Origin: Jeotgalibacillus haloalkalitolerans | Lineage (GTDB): Bacteria > Bacillota > Bacilli > Bacillales > Jeotgalibacillaceae | Assembly: GCF_034427455.1 (NCBI RefSeq) | Contig: NZ_JAXQNN010000008.1 | Coordinates: 1 to 64,000 of the forward strand | DNA length: 64,000 nucleotides | Reading direction: 5' to 3' | In this document: positions 7,377-15,325 of the stretch, one piece after another | How the letters are laid out: every line of letters starts with the position of its first letter | Numbering within the stretch: position 1 is the first letter of the stretch | Translations under genes and position numbers: made by a program | Notes under the pieces: model-generated | The model's input: only the letters and a program-made list of their open reading frames with translations | What the model was told of the DNA's origin: nothing | Databases searched by the model: none

Positions 7377-8039
7377 CTTTGCTTTTGCTTCTTGTTCACG
7401 TGCGGCTTTCCGCGCCAGTCGTGCTTCACGATCCTTTTTAGACCGCTCATTATATTTAGGTAACGCAAGCATCTGGTATGCGTTGGTCGCGATCAGTGTG
7501 AACATGATCGTGATCAGCCAGTAGTTTTCGTTACTTCTGAGCACCGGCAGCCATTCAAGTGTTGTCACAACGACCATGAAGAATAGCGTTGATGGGAAAA
7601 TCATTTTATTCTTCGCCTGCTTCGCTTTTAGCAGCGATACAATCACACCGACTACAAGTAAAAATGCAGCGAGTGAGAAGTATGGCAGCAGCGAATCGCC
7701 GTCATCTGCAAATGCTTCAAAGCGGAAGTATACCAGGTCAAACAGGACGAATGCGACAAGTACCATTTGCACCCAGTTCCACAGCTTTAGTGAACGGAAA
7801 ATGCTGAGCCCGAACTGGTGAATGGTCAGGTAGGCAAAGTACCCCATCTGACTTAATACACTGAATGTCATCCCGACCCCAATCATCCACACGATGACTG
7901 ATAATATCTCTATACTATCTTCACCCGCGAACTGAGTTGATAACTCACTCCAGCGGACTGTAATTCCTACGATTCCTGTGGTGACTCCGCCGACCAGCAG
8001 TGTCATCATAAAGAAACGGATCCAATTTCGTATGGTCAC
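7374..8039 (-). CDS. kbaA: KinB-signalling pathway activation protein KbaA
   Basis: This is an integral membrane protein of about 221 residues with six hydrophobic segments and a very basic C-terminal tail. KbaA is needed for activity of the sporulation sensor kinase KinB, which feeds the Spo0A phosphorelay. GTG 8039 is the best start because GGAGG lies 8 bases upstream; the longer frame to 8054 runs through that site. The gene is divergent from gerD with 145 bases between them, and pdaB lies beyond, the order I recall from B. subtilis. Here about 7 kb of accessory genes separate kbaA from pdaB. Confidence 0.85.
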   Translation of the reverse strand: MTIRNWIRFFMMTLLVGGVTTGIVGITVRWSELSTQFAGEDSIEILSVIVWMIGVGMTFSVLSQMGYFAYLTIHQFGLSIFRSLKLWNWVQMVLVAFVLFDLVYFRFEAFADDGDSLLPYFSLAAFLLVVGVIVSLLKAKQAKNKMIFPSTLFFMVVVTTLEWLPVLRSNENYWLITIMFTLIATNAYQMLALPKYNERSKKDREARLARKAAREQEAKAK

Positions 8040-8184
8040 GTCTATATCCTCCACATCTGTAAATACACATTCTCATTCGATTGTACCAGTCGTCATGTGA
8101 AAAATCCATGACTGCTATGTGAACGTGTATATTTCAGCCTTTTACGCAAAAGCTATGTAAAATGCCTGTACGGGAGGTGTCGAG

Positions 8185-8844
8185 ATGAAGAAAGAATTGT
8201 TAGTGAGTTCAGCGTTGGTTCTGCTTTTAACCGGATGTGCGGGAGAAAAGACCAGTTATGAGGAAACAAAGCAGATGGTGACTGACCTTTTAAAAACCGA
8301 TGATGGGAAAAAAGCAGTCAAAGAGCTGCTGGCAGATGAAGAAATCAAAAAAGAGCTTGTCATTGATCAGCCGATTGTCAAAGAGTCCATTCAGACGACC
8401 CTCTTATCTAAAGAAGGACAGGAATTCTGGAAAAAGACGTTTGCTGATCCCGAATTTGCAGAAACACTTGCGAAAAGTATGAAAACTGAGCAGGAGCAGC
8501 TGTTGAAGGACCTCATGAAAGATCCCGAATATCAGAGTATGATCCTGACCATCATGCAGGATCCCGCGATGCACGAGCAGACCATGTCCGTCCTGAACAG
8601 CCAGGCTTATAAAGAAGAAACGAAAAAGCTGATGCTTGAGATGATGGAAAGTCCGCTGGTGAAAAAGGAAATCCAGGACTTGCTGCTTGAAGCAGCTAAG
8701 GAAATGGGCGAAGAAGGCACACAGCAACAGGCTGACGGCGGTGAAGGCGGTGGCGGTCAGGGAGACGGTGGTAGTGGCGGTGGGGGAGATGGCGGCGGTG
8801 ATGGTAACAGTGAAAGTGAGAGCGGTGGCGGGATGGGGCAGTGA
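8185..8844 (+). CDS. gerD: spore germination lipoprotein GerD
   Basis: The protein has 219 residues, with a GGGAGG site before ATG 8185. A lipoprotein signal (LLLTGCAG) is followed by an alpha-helical body of charged repeats (residues 25-175) and a glycine-rich tail from about 186. GerD is a spore inner-membrane lipoprotein that clusters germinant receptors into the germinosome. Expression in the forespore is expected from the family; I could not identify a convincing SigG promoter in the kbaA-gerD gap. The Gly-rich tail contains several Gly/Asp runs and looks disordered. Confidence 0.9.
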   Translation: MKKELLVSSALVLLLTGCAGEKTSYEETKQMVTDLLKTDDGKKAVKELLADEEIKKELVIDQPIVKESIQTTLLSKEGQEFWKKTFADPEFAETLAKSMKTEQEQLLKDLMKDPEYQSMILTIMQDPAMHEQTMSVLNSQAYKEETKKLMLEMMESPLVKKEIQDLLLEAAKEMGEEGTQQQADGGEGGGGQGDGGSGGGGDGGGDGNSESESGGGMGQ

Positions 8845-8858
8845 TTTGTCCTTCAAAG

Positions 8859-8887
8859 AGCACCTTTCAATGTTAAAGGTGCTTTTT
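8859..8887 (+). terminator. terminator of gerD
   Basis: A 9-base perfect stem (AGCACCTTT / AAAGGTGCT) with a 7-base loop is followed by T residues. The symmetric flanking A and T tracts could let it serve the minus-strand relic as well. Confidence 0.9.
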
Positions 8888-9187
8888 CACCACGGCTCTG
8901 GAAATCGCAAGTTCTTTCTATAGCCGATAATTTCATGTTCTATTCTTTCTGCCCCAATCGGATAGATCTCATCTATTTGACCTTTCCAATACTTTGCCTC
9001 CGGGACATCTTTTGTCGCAAGAAGAGCCAGATTCTTTTCTCTTAAGCATCTCCTGATAGAACGTCCGGACATTTTCACCGAGAATCGCAGTACCGGTTAC
9101 CTCGCCTTTAAAGTTTGTATAAATGGCTTCATAGTAGTGCTTATGATTGACATTCACAGGGTTTGGATTTACTTCGAATTTCTCCAT
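8887..9187 (-). pseudogene. frameshifted relic related to the N-terminus of the neighbouring unknown protein
   Basis: Two overlapping minus-strand frames join into one protein of about 100 residues. The first (9187 to about 9040) reads through GEVTGTAILGENVRTFYQEM. The second continues with NLALLATKDVPEAKYW and ends IIGYRKNLRFPEPW. The switch lies in an A-rich stretch near 9035-9045. The first part aligns with residues about 15-60 of the protein at 9345-10133 (VNPNPVNVN..YYEA against VHPNSVKLN..YYFEA). There is no ribosome binding site before ATG 9187, and homology runs upstream to an in-frame TAA. The piece is therefore truncated and frameshifted. Confidence 0.6.
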
Positions 9188-9294
9188 GAACTTTTTATAT
9201 TGCTTTCTTCTCGACAGTTTTTATTTCGCTCTCTATCACACTCATGATCAATCTTCTTAAAATCAGCATATCCCTGTTGACAATAAGCATTTTA

Positions 9295-9330
9295 TAAAAA
9301 AGAGGGTTCATAAAAAAATGAATCCCTCTC
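9295..9330 (-). terminator. terminator of the 9345-10133 gene
   Basis: On the minus strand AGAGGGATTCAT and ATGAACCCTCT pair around an A/T loop and are followed by six T residues. It lies 15-50 bases beyond the stop codon and may close the extended Tad operon. Confidence 0.8.
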
Positions 9331-9344
9331 CTCTTCAAAGTTAT

Positions 9345-10133
9345 TTAAACCTTTGGCCATCTCAACAGACTTCTTGATTTAACAATCCATTCTGCATGTC
9401 TTTCCTGAAAAGCATTGTCCAGGGAAGCTGCCTGTTCCTCAAGACTACCGTCTGGTAATTCAGGATATCCATTGTATAAATCCCTGCTTATTTTGTTTCC
9501 GGAAGGCATAAGCGTTCCATGATAATAATTCTGCGTTTCACGACTTAGTTCATTCCACAGCCCCTGCTCTTTCATCTCTTCTTTCCAATCCGCAAGTATG
9601 CCGTCAAAATCTGCAGAAAGACGGATCATGTTGATCTGACAAGCTGTCAATCTAGCCGCCTGGTCTGTTAAAAAACGGTGTGCTTCTTCTGTGACTTCAA
9701 CAGAACCGCTGATGAAATCCGTGACTTTTTTATATTCTACTTTCAAATATTTGAGCAATTCTCCCATCTCAGTGATAACAGCCTTGCCGTTTTCTATTTT
9801 TTCACCTGATCCTCTTTCAGACACCTTTAAAGCTTCATCGTAAAAAACGGGTGAGATCCTGGACCTTTCGTCAGACGAGGTAAATATCGCAATAATTGTA
9901 TGATGAAAAGTGATTAGCAGGTCATGCACTTTTTTTGCATCTTCTTCATTCCCGCCATTTCCGGAAATAATTGCTTTACCTATCGCGTGATCAGTTCTCT
10001 TTTTAAGGTAATTCGCTTCAAAATAATAAGCACCATTCAGCTTTACCGAGTTAGGATGCACAACCATATCCTCAAACAGTTTTTTATGCTTTTTGGCGTT
10101 CTTTTTTGCCTGTTCCCATTCTAATTGGATCAT
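9345..10133 (-). CDS. unknown protein, 262 residues, last gene of the extended Tad operon
   Basis: ATG 10133 follows AAGGAGG by 7 bases; the longer frame to 10157 begins upstream of that site. I recognise no family. The N-terminal 70 residues are mixed and basic (KKNAKKHKKLFEDM, YYFEANYL), the middle is helical, and the C-terminus ends RSLLRWPKV. There is no signal peptide and no membrane segment, so it is probably cytoplasmic. It lies 61 bases after the WDGN-repeat secreted protein gene, and a frameshifted relative of its N-terminus follows. That layout resembles a secreted protein with a cytoplasmic partner or immunity protein, but this is conjecture. Confidence 0.7.
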   Translation of the reverse strand: MIQLEWEQAKKNAKKHKKLFEDMVVHPNSVKLNGAYYFEANYLKKRTDHAIGKAIISGNGGNEEDAKKVHDLLITFHHTIIAIFTSSDERSRISPVFYDEALKVSERGSGEKIENGKAVITEMGELLKYLKVEYKKVTDFISGSVEVTEEAHRFLTDQAARLTACQINMIRLSADFDGILADWKEEMKEQGLWNELSRETQNYYHGTLMPSGNKISRDLYNGYPELPDGSLEEQAASLDNAFQERHAEWIVKSRSLLRWPKV

Positions 10134-10194
10134 CCGTCTACCTCCTTCAGTCAGCACTGTTTATTAACTGACTTAATTATATCGTGACAGCTGA

Positions 10195-11589
10195 TCAATT
10201 TCCAAAGAGACCCTTTACAGTACTCCAGCCATTTGAAAGATGCTCTTGAACTTTATCAACACCCTTTGAAGCAAGATCCTTTGTTGCATTCAATGGATTT
10301 TTCATAAAGTCCCTTCTAAATTGCTTAACACCTTCCCAATTATCAGCTAAAAACTTAACTGCACGCGATCCACCCCAAAGCACTGCTCCACCCACGATGA
10401 GAAATGGTGCGGCTGCCTGTGCGCCTGGAATAAACCCTGCAACGGTTCCTGCACTCATGAGTGTTTGACCAAGAGAAGCCGTAGCGTCAGCAGTAGCAGA
10501 TACTTTTTCAGTTGTAGCGGCATTTGAGTTTATTACATCATAAGCATTTGCTGACTTAAACCCTGTTTCAATGCTGCCAAACACAGTTCCAACAGCAGCA
10601 CTCGCTAAATTAAACTTAGCTAGCGCTCCGGTCGTAGTACTTAATGCGGCCGCTGTTGAACCCGGCGAAGAACTGATCTGACTTAAAGGTTGAGCCTGTT
10701 GAAGTGCCTTTATACTATCTGCTGCTGAATCCAAAGCGGCACCACTTTGACCAAAAGAGCGCGCTGCTGTATACCCCTCTGTGATAACACTTTTAGCGGT
10801 AATCATGTCATCCACAAGCTTAACGGTCTCGTTATCCTTCATGAAAGTTTTCATACCGCCCCACAAGATTCCACGTTTGAATGAGGCTACATCTTTGAAA
10901 CCAAAGCTTTCATTAGTAGAAGCATCAACTGCCAATTTCACCTGACTCATGATGAGGTCGTTTGTTATGTATTTCGAGACCCCAACCCACTCAGGCGTTT
11001 CTACCCCAGGTTCCTGACCGACTCCACCACCACCACTTTCCAATGCCTGGGCATAAGCGCTATATTCATAAGGGCTTAAACCGACTGGGATTATAGGGTC
11101 AATAGGCGCTGTTCCATCAACATTTAAATCTGTAACCAAGCCCTGGTTTCCATCCAGCATTCCAGGCACCTGATTATTTCCTGTGAAACCAGGCCACATG
11201 ATAGGTCCTTGCAAATCTCCTATATAGCCCGGCTGATTAGGTCCTACCGGATAAGGGTTTGCCCCTGGTTGTCCCAGCCCGGGTTGTCCCAGCCATGGCG
11301 CCAGCGTCCAAGGTGCACCTTCAAATGAATAATCGCCTCCATTAGCACCGGTTCCATTTGAAGGGCCTCCAGTTTGATTACCTGAAGTTCCATCCCATGG
11401 GTTACCATCCCACGGATTTCCATCAATCGTATTTCCTTCCCACGAGTTACCGTCCCATGGATTTCCATCAAAGGCATTACCCTCCCATGAGTTACCATCC
11501 CACGGACTGACAGCGGCAGCGAAGGAGAAAAGGACTGAGTTTGAGACGACACATAAAATGACAATTGCTGCAAAGATTTTTTTAAGCAT
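10195..11589 (-). CDS. secreted protein with WDGN pentapeptide repeats and hydrophobic C-terminal domain
   Basis: ATG 11589 has GGAGG 8 bases upstream; the frame to 11643 is an extension without a site. The protein has 464 residues. A signal peptide (to about residue 26) is followed by eight tandem five-residue repeats of the form [PS]W[DE]GN (residues 29-68), a Gly/Pro/Asn-rich region to about 220, and a helical C-terminal half. That half has Ala/Ser-rich stretches and a Gly-rich hydrophobic segment near 400-430 (FLIVGGAVLWGGSRAV). There is no cysteine after the signal and no sorting motif. It lies 13 bases after a membrane-protein gene in the run of genes continuing from tadG. It may be a pilus-associated adhesin, a secreted effector or a matrix protein. 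I do not recognise the family. Confidence 0.75.
   Translation of the reverse strand: MLKKIFAAIVILCVVSNSVLFSFAAAVSPWDGNSWEGNAFDGNPWDGNSWEGNTIDGNPWDGNPWDGTSGNQTGGPSNGTGANGGDYSFEGAPWTLAPWLGQPGLGQPGANPYPVGPNQPGYIGDLQGPIMWPGFTGNNQVPGMLDGNQGLVTDLNVDGTAPIDPIIPVGLSPYEYSAYAQALESGGGGVGQEPGVETPEWVGVSKYITNDLIMSQVKLAVDASTNESFGFKDVASFKRGILWGGMKTFMKDNETVKLVDDMITAKSVITEGYTAARSFGQSGAALDSAADSIKALQQAQPLSQISSSPGSTAAALSTTTGALAKFNLASAAVGTVFGSIETGFKSANAYDVINSNAATTEKVSATADATASLGQTLMSAGTVAGFIPGAQAAAPFLIVGGAVLWGGSRAVKFLADNWEGVKQFRRDFMKNPLNATKDLASKGVDKVQEHLSNGWSTVKGLFGN
11386..11505 (-). repeat. 15-bp coding repeats for WDGN pentapeptides
   Basis: Eight in-frame 15-base units encode PWDGN, SWEGN, AFDGN, PWDGN, SWEGN, TIDGN, PWDGN and PWDGT. 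A three-unit pattern (PWDGN-SWEGN-xxDGN) appears twice, implying duplication of a 45-base block. Confidence 0.85.
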
Positions 11590-11602
11590 GTATAAGTCCT
11601 CC

Positions 11603-12319
11603 TCAATAAGTAGTAAGTTCTTCTCCCGTCTCAAATAGTCCAAGTTCCTGTCTCCATTTCGCTACTAAAACAGCGAGGGTCAAGTAAAACAGAGGAAGAA
11701 AAATTGTATTCAGCACAAGATGACTCAGCACGATCGCCATGAATGATTCTGTAATGGAGATAATCATTGTCTGGGCAAAGACAGACACAGCGAGTTCAGT
11801 GATACTGAAGAAAATCATCAGAAGCATTATTTTCCAGTGGTTGCGTTTAAACAATCTAATGCTTTCTCTCACCGATTTCCATACTGATTTCTGATCCATG
11901 ATGGCAATAACCGGGGCACTGATGAACAGACCCAGTATAATTAACCCCGGCAATACAAAAGCAGCGAAACCGATCGTAACCAGCAGACTGATTGCAACGG
12001 CAAATACAAAGAAATGAAATGACTGGATCATCGTTTGCAAAAATGCATATCTCAGTGGTTTTTCATGACCGGATTCTTCGTAGTGCCAGAAGTATAAAAA
12101 CGGCACCTGCGCGAATAAAAAGAACATAATCATGAACCACGCATTATAAATATCTGCAGCCGAATACAGGCTTCCATAGGTAGGGGTTACAGCATATATA
12201 TAGTTTGCGATGAAAAAATACGCAGCTAAAAGCGGGACCTGAATGAATAATACGATAAGCAGGATCCGTTCGTAGGTCCTGCTGAAAAAAGTTAAAGCAA
12301 ATTTAAGAGGCTGATCCAT
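11603..12319 (-). CDS. multi-pass membrane protein of unknown function
   Basis: The protein has 238 residues and about six hydrophobic segments (near 18-40, 60-80, 100-130, 128-150, 165-190, 195-220). A cytoplasmic loop contains KSVWKSVRESIRLFKRNHWKI, a pattern common in DUF975/YciC-like bacterial membrane proteins, so distant membership is possible. A purine-rich site precedes the ATG. It sits 16 bases after a small membrane-protein gene and 13 bases before the WDGN-repeat gene. Co-transcription with the Tad genes suggests a helper role in export or assembly, which is inference. Confidence 0.7.
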   Translation of the reverse strand: MDQPLKFALTFFSRTYERILLIVLFIQVPLLAAYFFIANYIYAVTPTYGSLYSAADIYNAWFMIMFFLFAQVPFLYFWHYEESGHEKPLRYAFLQTMIQSFHFFVFAVAISLLVTIGFAAFVLPGLIILGLFISAPVIAIMDQKSVWKSVRESIRLFKRNHWKIMLLMIFFSITELAVSVFAQTMIISITESFMAIVLSHLVLNTIFLPLFYLTLAVLVAKWRQELGLFETGEELTTY

Positions 12320-12335
12320 CTCCCCCTCACTCCTT

Positions 12336-12530
12336 TCAAACTGCCTGCTGTTCTAATTGGTTCAGGTGATTTTTTTTAATGACTGGCAAAGCAGATCCAA
12401 CCGCAATTGCTGTGATAGGAAAGCTTCCGTCTGCAAATAGCCATTCAAGTGTGGTTACAGGGATAAAGACTGCATAGATAAAGATCATTAGAAAGAAGTA
12501 TGTTCTCTTCCAGCGTTGTAGTTTTTTCAT
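12336..12530 (-). CDS. small membrane protein
   Basis: It has 64 residues from ATG 12530, with AAAGGAG 9 bases upstream; the longer frame to 12575 overlaps tadG and lacks a site. A basic N-terminus (KKLQRWKR) precedes two likely membrane segments (about 10-28 and 32-48). It starts 14 bases after the tadG stop codon, so it is translated within the Tad operon. No family recognised. Confidence 0.6.
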   Translation of the reverse strand: MKKLQRWKRTYFFLMIFIYAVFIPVTTLEWLFADGSFPITAIAVGSALPVIKKNHLNQLEQQAV

Positions 12531-12544
12531 ATTAATCCGCTCCT

Positions 12545-13219
12545 TTAATTCAATGAGTAAGTTCTTTCCTCCCAATCTTTCAGCTCTTTTACAAAGGACA
12601 TCTCCGGACCGGCCGATGTTCTTGCGATATTTTCTTCAACACCTGAGAGCCAGCCATTTGAGTCTGTCACTTCTATATCACGTGAAGCTCTGACCACGAT
12701 ACGTCCATCCTCAAATAGTTTCAGCTCTGCATCTTCAAGTGAGCCTCCGTTCGTCAGAATGGCATTACGCGCTGTCTGACGGATACTAATAGACCAGTCG
12801 AATTCAAGCTCTTCCTCTATCTTTTTGCGAAGGAGATCATCTCCGAGCCCCTTAGAGAGCTCCTCAGCGAGTACGCGGTCAAATGCTTCAGTCTGAATTT
12901 CATTGAGCGTATAACCGCTCATCTCTCCTGAGGATAGCCGCTCAACTTCTTTATCTACTTTCTCTTCGATCTTTTCAGGATAGGAATCTACCAGACCGAT
13001 CACCTCAGATTCATATTCCTCAATGACTTCATACATCTTGTCATAGAGCTCGGCAGTGGCTGCAAGACTTGCCTGCTGTGCAGCGCTGTTTGCCTGTTCT
13101 TTTGCCACCAGGACATTAGAAAGGTTCAGTACGAGCACAAACATCACAGCCAGAATAACCAGAAGACCAAGTACAAAGATACTGATATTCCCCCGCTCAT
13201 TATTCACTGCATCTCTCAT
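12545..13219 (-). CDS. tadG: TadG-like pilus assembly protein
   Basis: The protein has 224 residues. The N-terminus NERGNISIFVLGLLVILAVMFVL is a prepilin-like hydrophobic helix of the TadG type. An acidic coiled-coil region (about 55-135) and a small extracellular domain follow. The start ATG overlaps the tadE stop codon (ATGA). Tad minor pilins of this kind are placed at the cell surface and are needed for Flp pilus assembly. The Glu normally found five residues after the cleavage glycine is absent, so it may not be processed. No VWA domain is present here; that function may be supplied by the separate lipoprotein at 13652. Confidence 0.75.
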   Translation of the reverse strand: MRDAVNNERGNISIFVLGLLVILAVMFVLVLNLSNVLVAKEQANSAAQQASLAATAELYDKMYEVIEEYESEVIGLVDSYPEKIEEKVDKEVERLSSGEMSGYTLNEIQTEAFDRVLAEELSKGLGDDLLRKKIEEELEFDWSISIRQTARNAILTNGGSLEDAELKLFEDGRIVVRASRDIEVTDSNGWLSGVEENIARTSAGPEMSFVKELKDWEERTYSLN

Positions 13220-13611
13220 TTGATCACCTTTCCTGAGGTATCAGCTGTATAGCTGAAAGTCGGTTTCCCTTCCGGAAAAAAGGAGGAAGGCAAAAAGACA
13301 AAATCGATATTTACAGTAACAGCTGCAGAGAACTGGTCAGTACCGGAAATGGGTGCTCCATTAAAACTCACGTGGCTCCCTCCTGCACTGACAATGTTTT
13401 CAGCAGCAGACTGTGCTTCGGAGGCTTCTGCCGTAATCGCATATACCTTTGCTGCTTCACTTGCAGCTGATTCTGCCAGCATCACAGCATGGGCGCCGGC
13501 AATCAGCTGCCAGGCAATCATGATTGTTAAAAATACGAGTGGGACCATCCCAAGAAATTCAATGGTCATGGAACCTCTTTCGTCAAGATGACGCTTAAGC
13601 TTTGTCAGCAC
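13216..13611 (-). CDS. tadE: TadE-like minor pilin
   Basis: It has 131 residues with a GTG start and GGAGG 8 bases upstream. The N-terminal motif ERGSMTIEFLGMVPLVFLTI matches TadE-type prepilins, with a cleavable Gly-Ser junction and Glu at +5. A single hydrophobic helix precedes a small beta-rich domain. TadE proteins are minor pilins processed by the same peptidase as Flp. The four-base overlap with tadG shows translational coupling. Confidence 0.85.
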   Translation of the reverse strand: MLTKLKRHLDERGSMTIEFLGMVPLVFLTIMIAWQLIAGAHAVMLAESAASEAAKVYAITAEASEAQSAAENIVSAGGSHVSFNGAPISGTDQFSAAVTVNIDFVFLPSSFFPEGKPTFSYTADTSGKVIK

Positions 13612-13651
13612 GATTCTCTCCTCCTTTCCGGAAGCGGGGGACCCACTTCAC

Positions 13652-15064
13652 TTATTCCGCTTCATCCGGGTAGAGCGCTTCAATCTGTTTCTGGATTTCC
13701 GCCTCTTCCTCTTCATTGAGTTTTTCAAGCTCAGCTTTCAATGTTTCTCTTGCCTGATTAGAACGTTCCTGAACTTCATCTGCTTTATCCTCAAGAATCT
13801 TCTGCTGGTCAAGCGTTAGCTTTCCTTCTTCGCGAAGAATCTGGTTCGCATTATATAGTGACAGCTTTTGACCTAATTCAGCAGTATCCCAATCATTTGA
13901 TAGATCAATAATCTCAAATGCGAGCGTGTTTGAATGATCCGTTAAGTCAATCGAGGCGTCCTGCTTCCAGCGCTTCCATTTCAACAGAATGTCCTCAGTC
14001 TGCTTAAACTCTTCTCTCAGCTGTGCAGCATTGTTGACATTTGTAAAAATACCATCAGCTGATTCTGCTACATCACGCAGCTGTGCCTGCGTTTCTGAAT
14101 CTGCATTGAATCCAATGACGTTGATGATCGGTGATACGTTACTATCAGCAAAGCTTTTGGCAGCCGCTACCGGATCGCCGTCACAGGTTTCAATTCCATC
14201 ACTGACCAGATAAACAAGATTGGTATTTTCTTCGGCATCCAGGTCAGCGAAGCTCTCTGCAGATGATTCAAGTGCACCAGCTACCGGTGTCCAGCCTGCA
14301 GGGTCAAACTGATTAAGTGCCTCCTGGAAAGCAGCTGACTCATAAGGACCTCTTTCATACACTTCTTCAATCGCACCACAGGATTTGGCTTTATCCGCCT
14401 CATCTCCTGTACCTTCATGACCATATACACGCAGTGATACGTTAGCTTCTTCAGGTACTGAGGACAGGAAGCTGTTAATCTCCTCTTTTGCCTGTTCCAT
14501 TCTCGTCTGATCTCCTGCATAGGCACCCATCGACCCGCTGGCGTCCAATATAATCTCGACATTATAATTCTCTTTAAATTGGAATCGCTCTTCAGCTTCA
14601 GGCGTTCCTGATAGTGAAAATTGCATCTGATCGCTAATATGTTTAGGATCCGGGAAGCTGTATGCCGTCAGGTAATAGATATAGTTGAAATAGGCGTCCA
14701 GCTCTTCTTCTGTTGCCTCTTCAGGGAGTGCAGGAATATCACCAAAAGCTTCAAGAAACTCCTCTTTATGTTTCTCAGCAGACCTTTCTATCTGGGCACT
14801 GCCCATTGGTCCCGATTTCTGTCTGATGAATTCCTCTGTTGATTCAGGTGGAGCAGGAATATCAAGTGCTCCAATTGCTGAAAGTACATCCTGTTCAGAC
14901 TCCTGTGTTTCTTCCCCGGATTCATCAGAGGAGTCACTATTTACTGACTCCTCTGATGTTTCTGTTGGCGTTTCTTCCGACAGACTCCCGTTTTCTGCCT
15001 CTTCATCACAGGCTGCAAGTGCCAGTATCAGCAATGCAGCCGGTATCCATTTCTTTACGGTCAT
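13652..15064 (-). CDS. VWA-domain lipoprotein in the Tad operon
   Basis: The protein has 470 residues. A lipoprotein signal (LALAACDE) is followed by an acidic Ser/Glu linker, a helical region with PPESTEEFIRQ and LPEEATEEELDAYFNYIYYL, then a von Willebrand factor A domain (about 165-350). All MIDAS elements are present: DASGSMG, the Thr of GWTPVAGALES, and SDGIETCDGD. Two cysteines (KSCGAIEE, ETCDGD) could form a disulfide. A coiled-coil tail follows. VWA domains bind proteins through a metal ion, so this may be a surface adhesin or an assembly partner for the pilus. A paralogue lies at 21010. The gene sits between flp and tadE. Confidence 0.85.
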   Translation of the reverse strand: MTVKKWIPAALLILALAACDEEAENGSLSEETPTETSEESVNSDSSDESGEETQESEQDVLSAIGALDIPAPPESTEEFIRQKSGPMGSAQIERSAEKHKEEFLEAFGDIPALPEEATEEELDAYFNYIYYLTAYSFPDPKHISDQMQFSLSGTPEAEERFQFKENYNVEIILDASGSMGAYAGDQTRMEQAKEEINSFLSSVPEEANVSLRVYGHEGTGDEADKAKSCGAIEEVYERGPYESAAFQEALNQFDPAGWTPVAGALESSAESFADLDAEENTNLVYLVSDGIETCDGDPVAAAKSFADSNVSPIINVIGFNADSETQAQLRDVAESADGIFTNVNNAAQLREEFKQTEDILLKWKRWKQDASIDLTDHSNTLAFEIIDLSNDWDTAELGQKLSLYNANQILREEGKLTLDQQKILEDKADEVQERSNQARETLKAELEKLNEEEEAEIQKQIEALYPDEAE

Positions 15065-15087
15065 CTGTATCCCTCCAAACTGTCTGT

Positions 15088-15303
15088 TTATGAACCGATT
15101 GATTTAATAAACTCAATAAACTTACCTGAGACGGCATCACCGACAGCTGTTTCTCCATAGAACGCCTGAGATATAACGCCTACAACAATCACGACTACCG
15201 CTGCAATTCCAAGCCATTCAAGTGTCTGGGAACCTCTTTCGTTTTTAACCGGAGCTGCTACCACCATCAGTAATTTAAGTGTCCATTCGTTTAACATTTT
15301 CAT
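15088..15303 (-). CDS. flp: Flp-type major pilin
   Basis: The 71-residue prepilin has AGGAGG before ATG 15303. The leader ends at NERG, followed by SQTLEWLGIAAVVVIVVGVI with the expected Glu at +5 and a long hydrophobic helix. Mature length is about 49 residues, typical for Flp pilins. It should be the main pilus subunit, assembled by the TadABC machinery just upstream and cut by a prepilin peptidase that is not present in this window. Confidence 0.85.
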   Translation of the reverse strand: MKMLNEWTLKLLMVVAAPVKNERGSQTLEWLGIAAVVVIVVGVISQAFYGETAVGDAVSGKFIEFIKSIGS

Positions 15304-15325
15304 TTTTATTCCTCCTGGATTGTTT

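Noticed and set aside
8404-8856. Antisense frame of 150 codons opposite gerD
   Set aside because: A shadow of the Gly/Lys/Glu-rich gerD coding strand, with no start signal.
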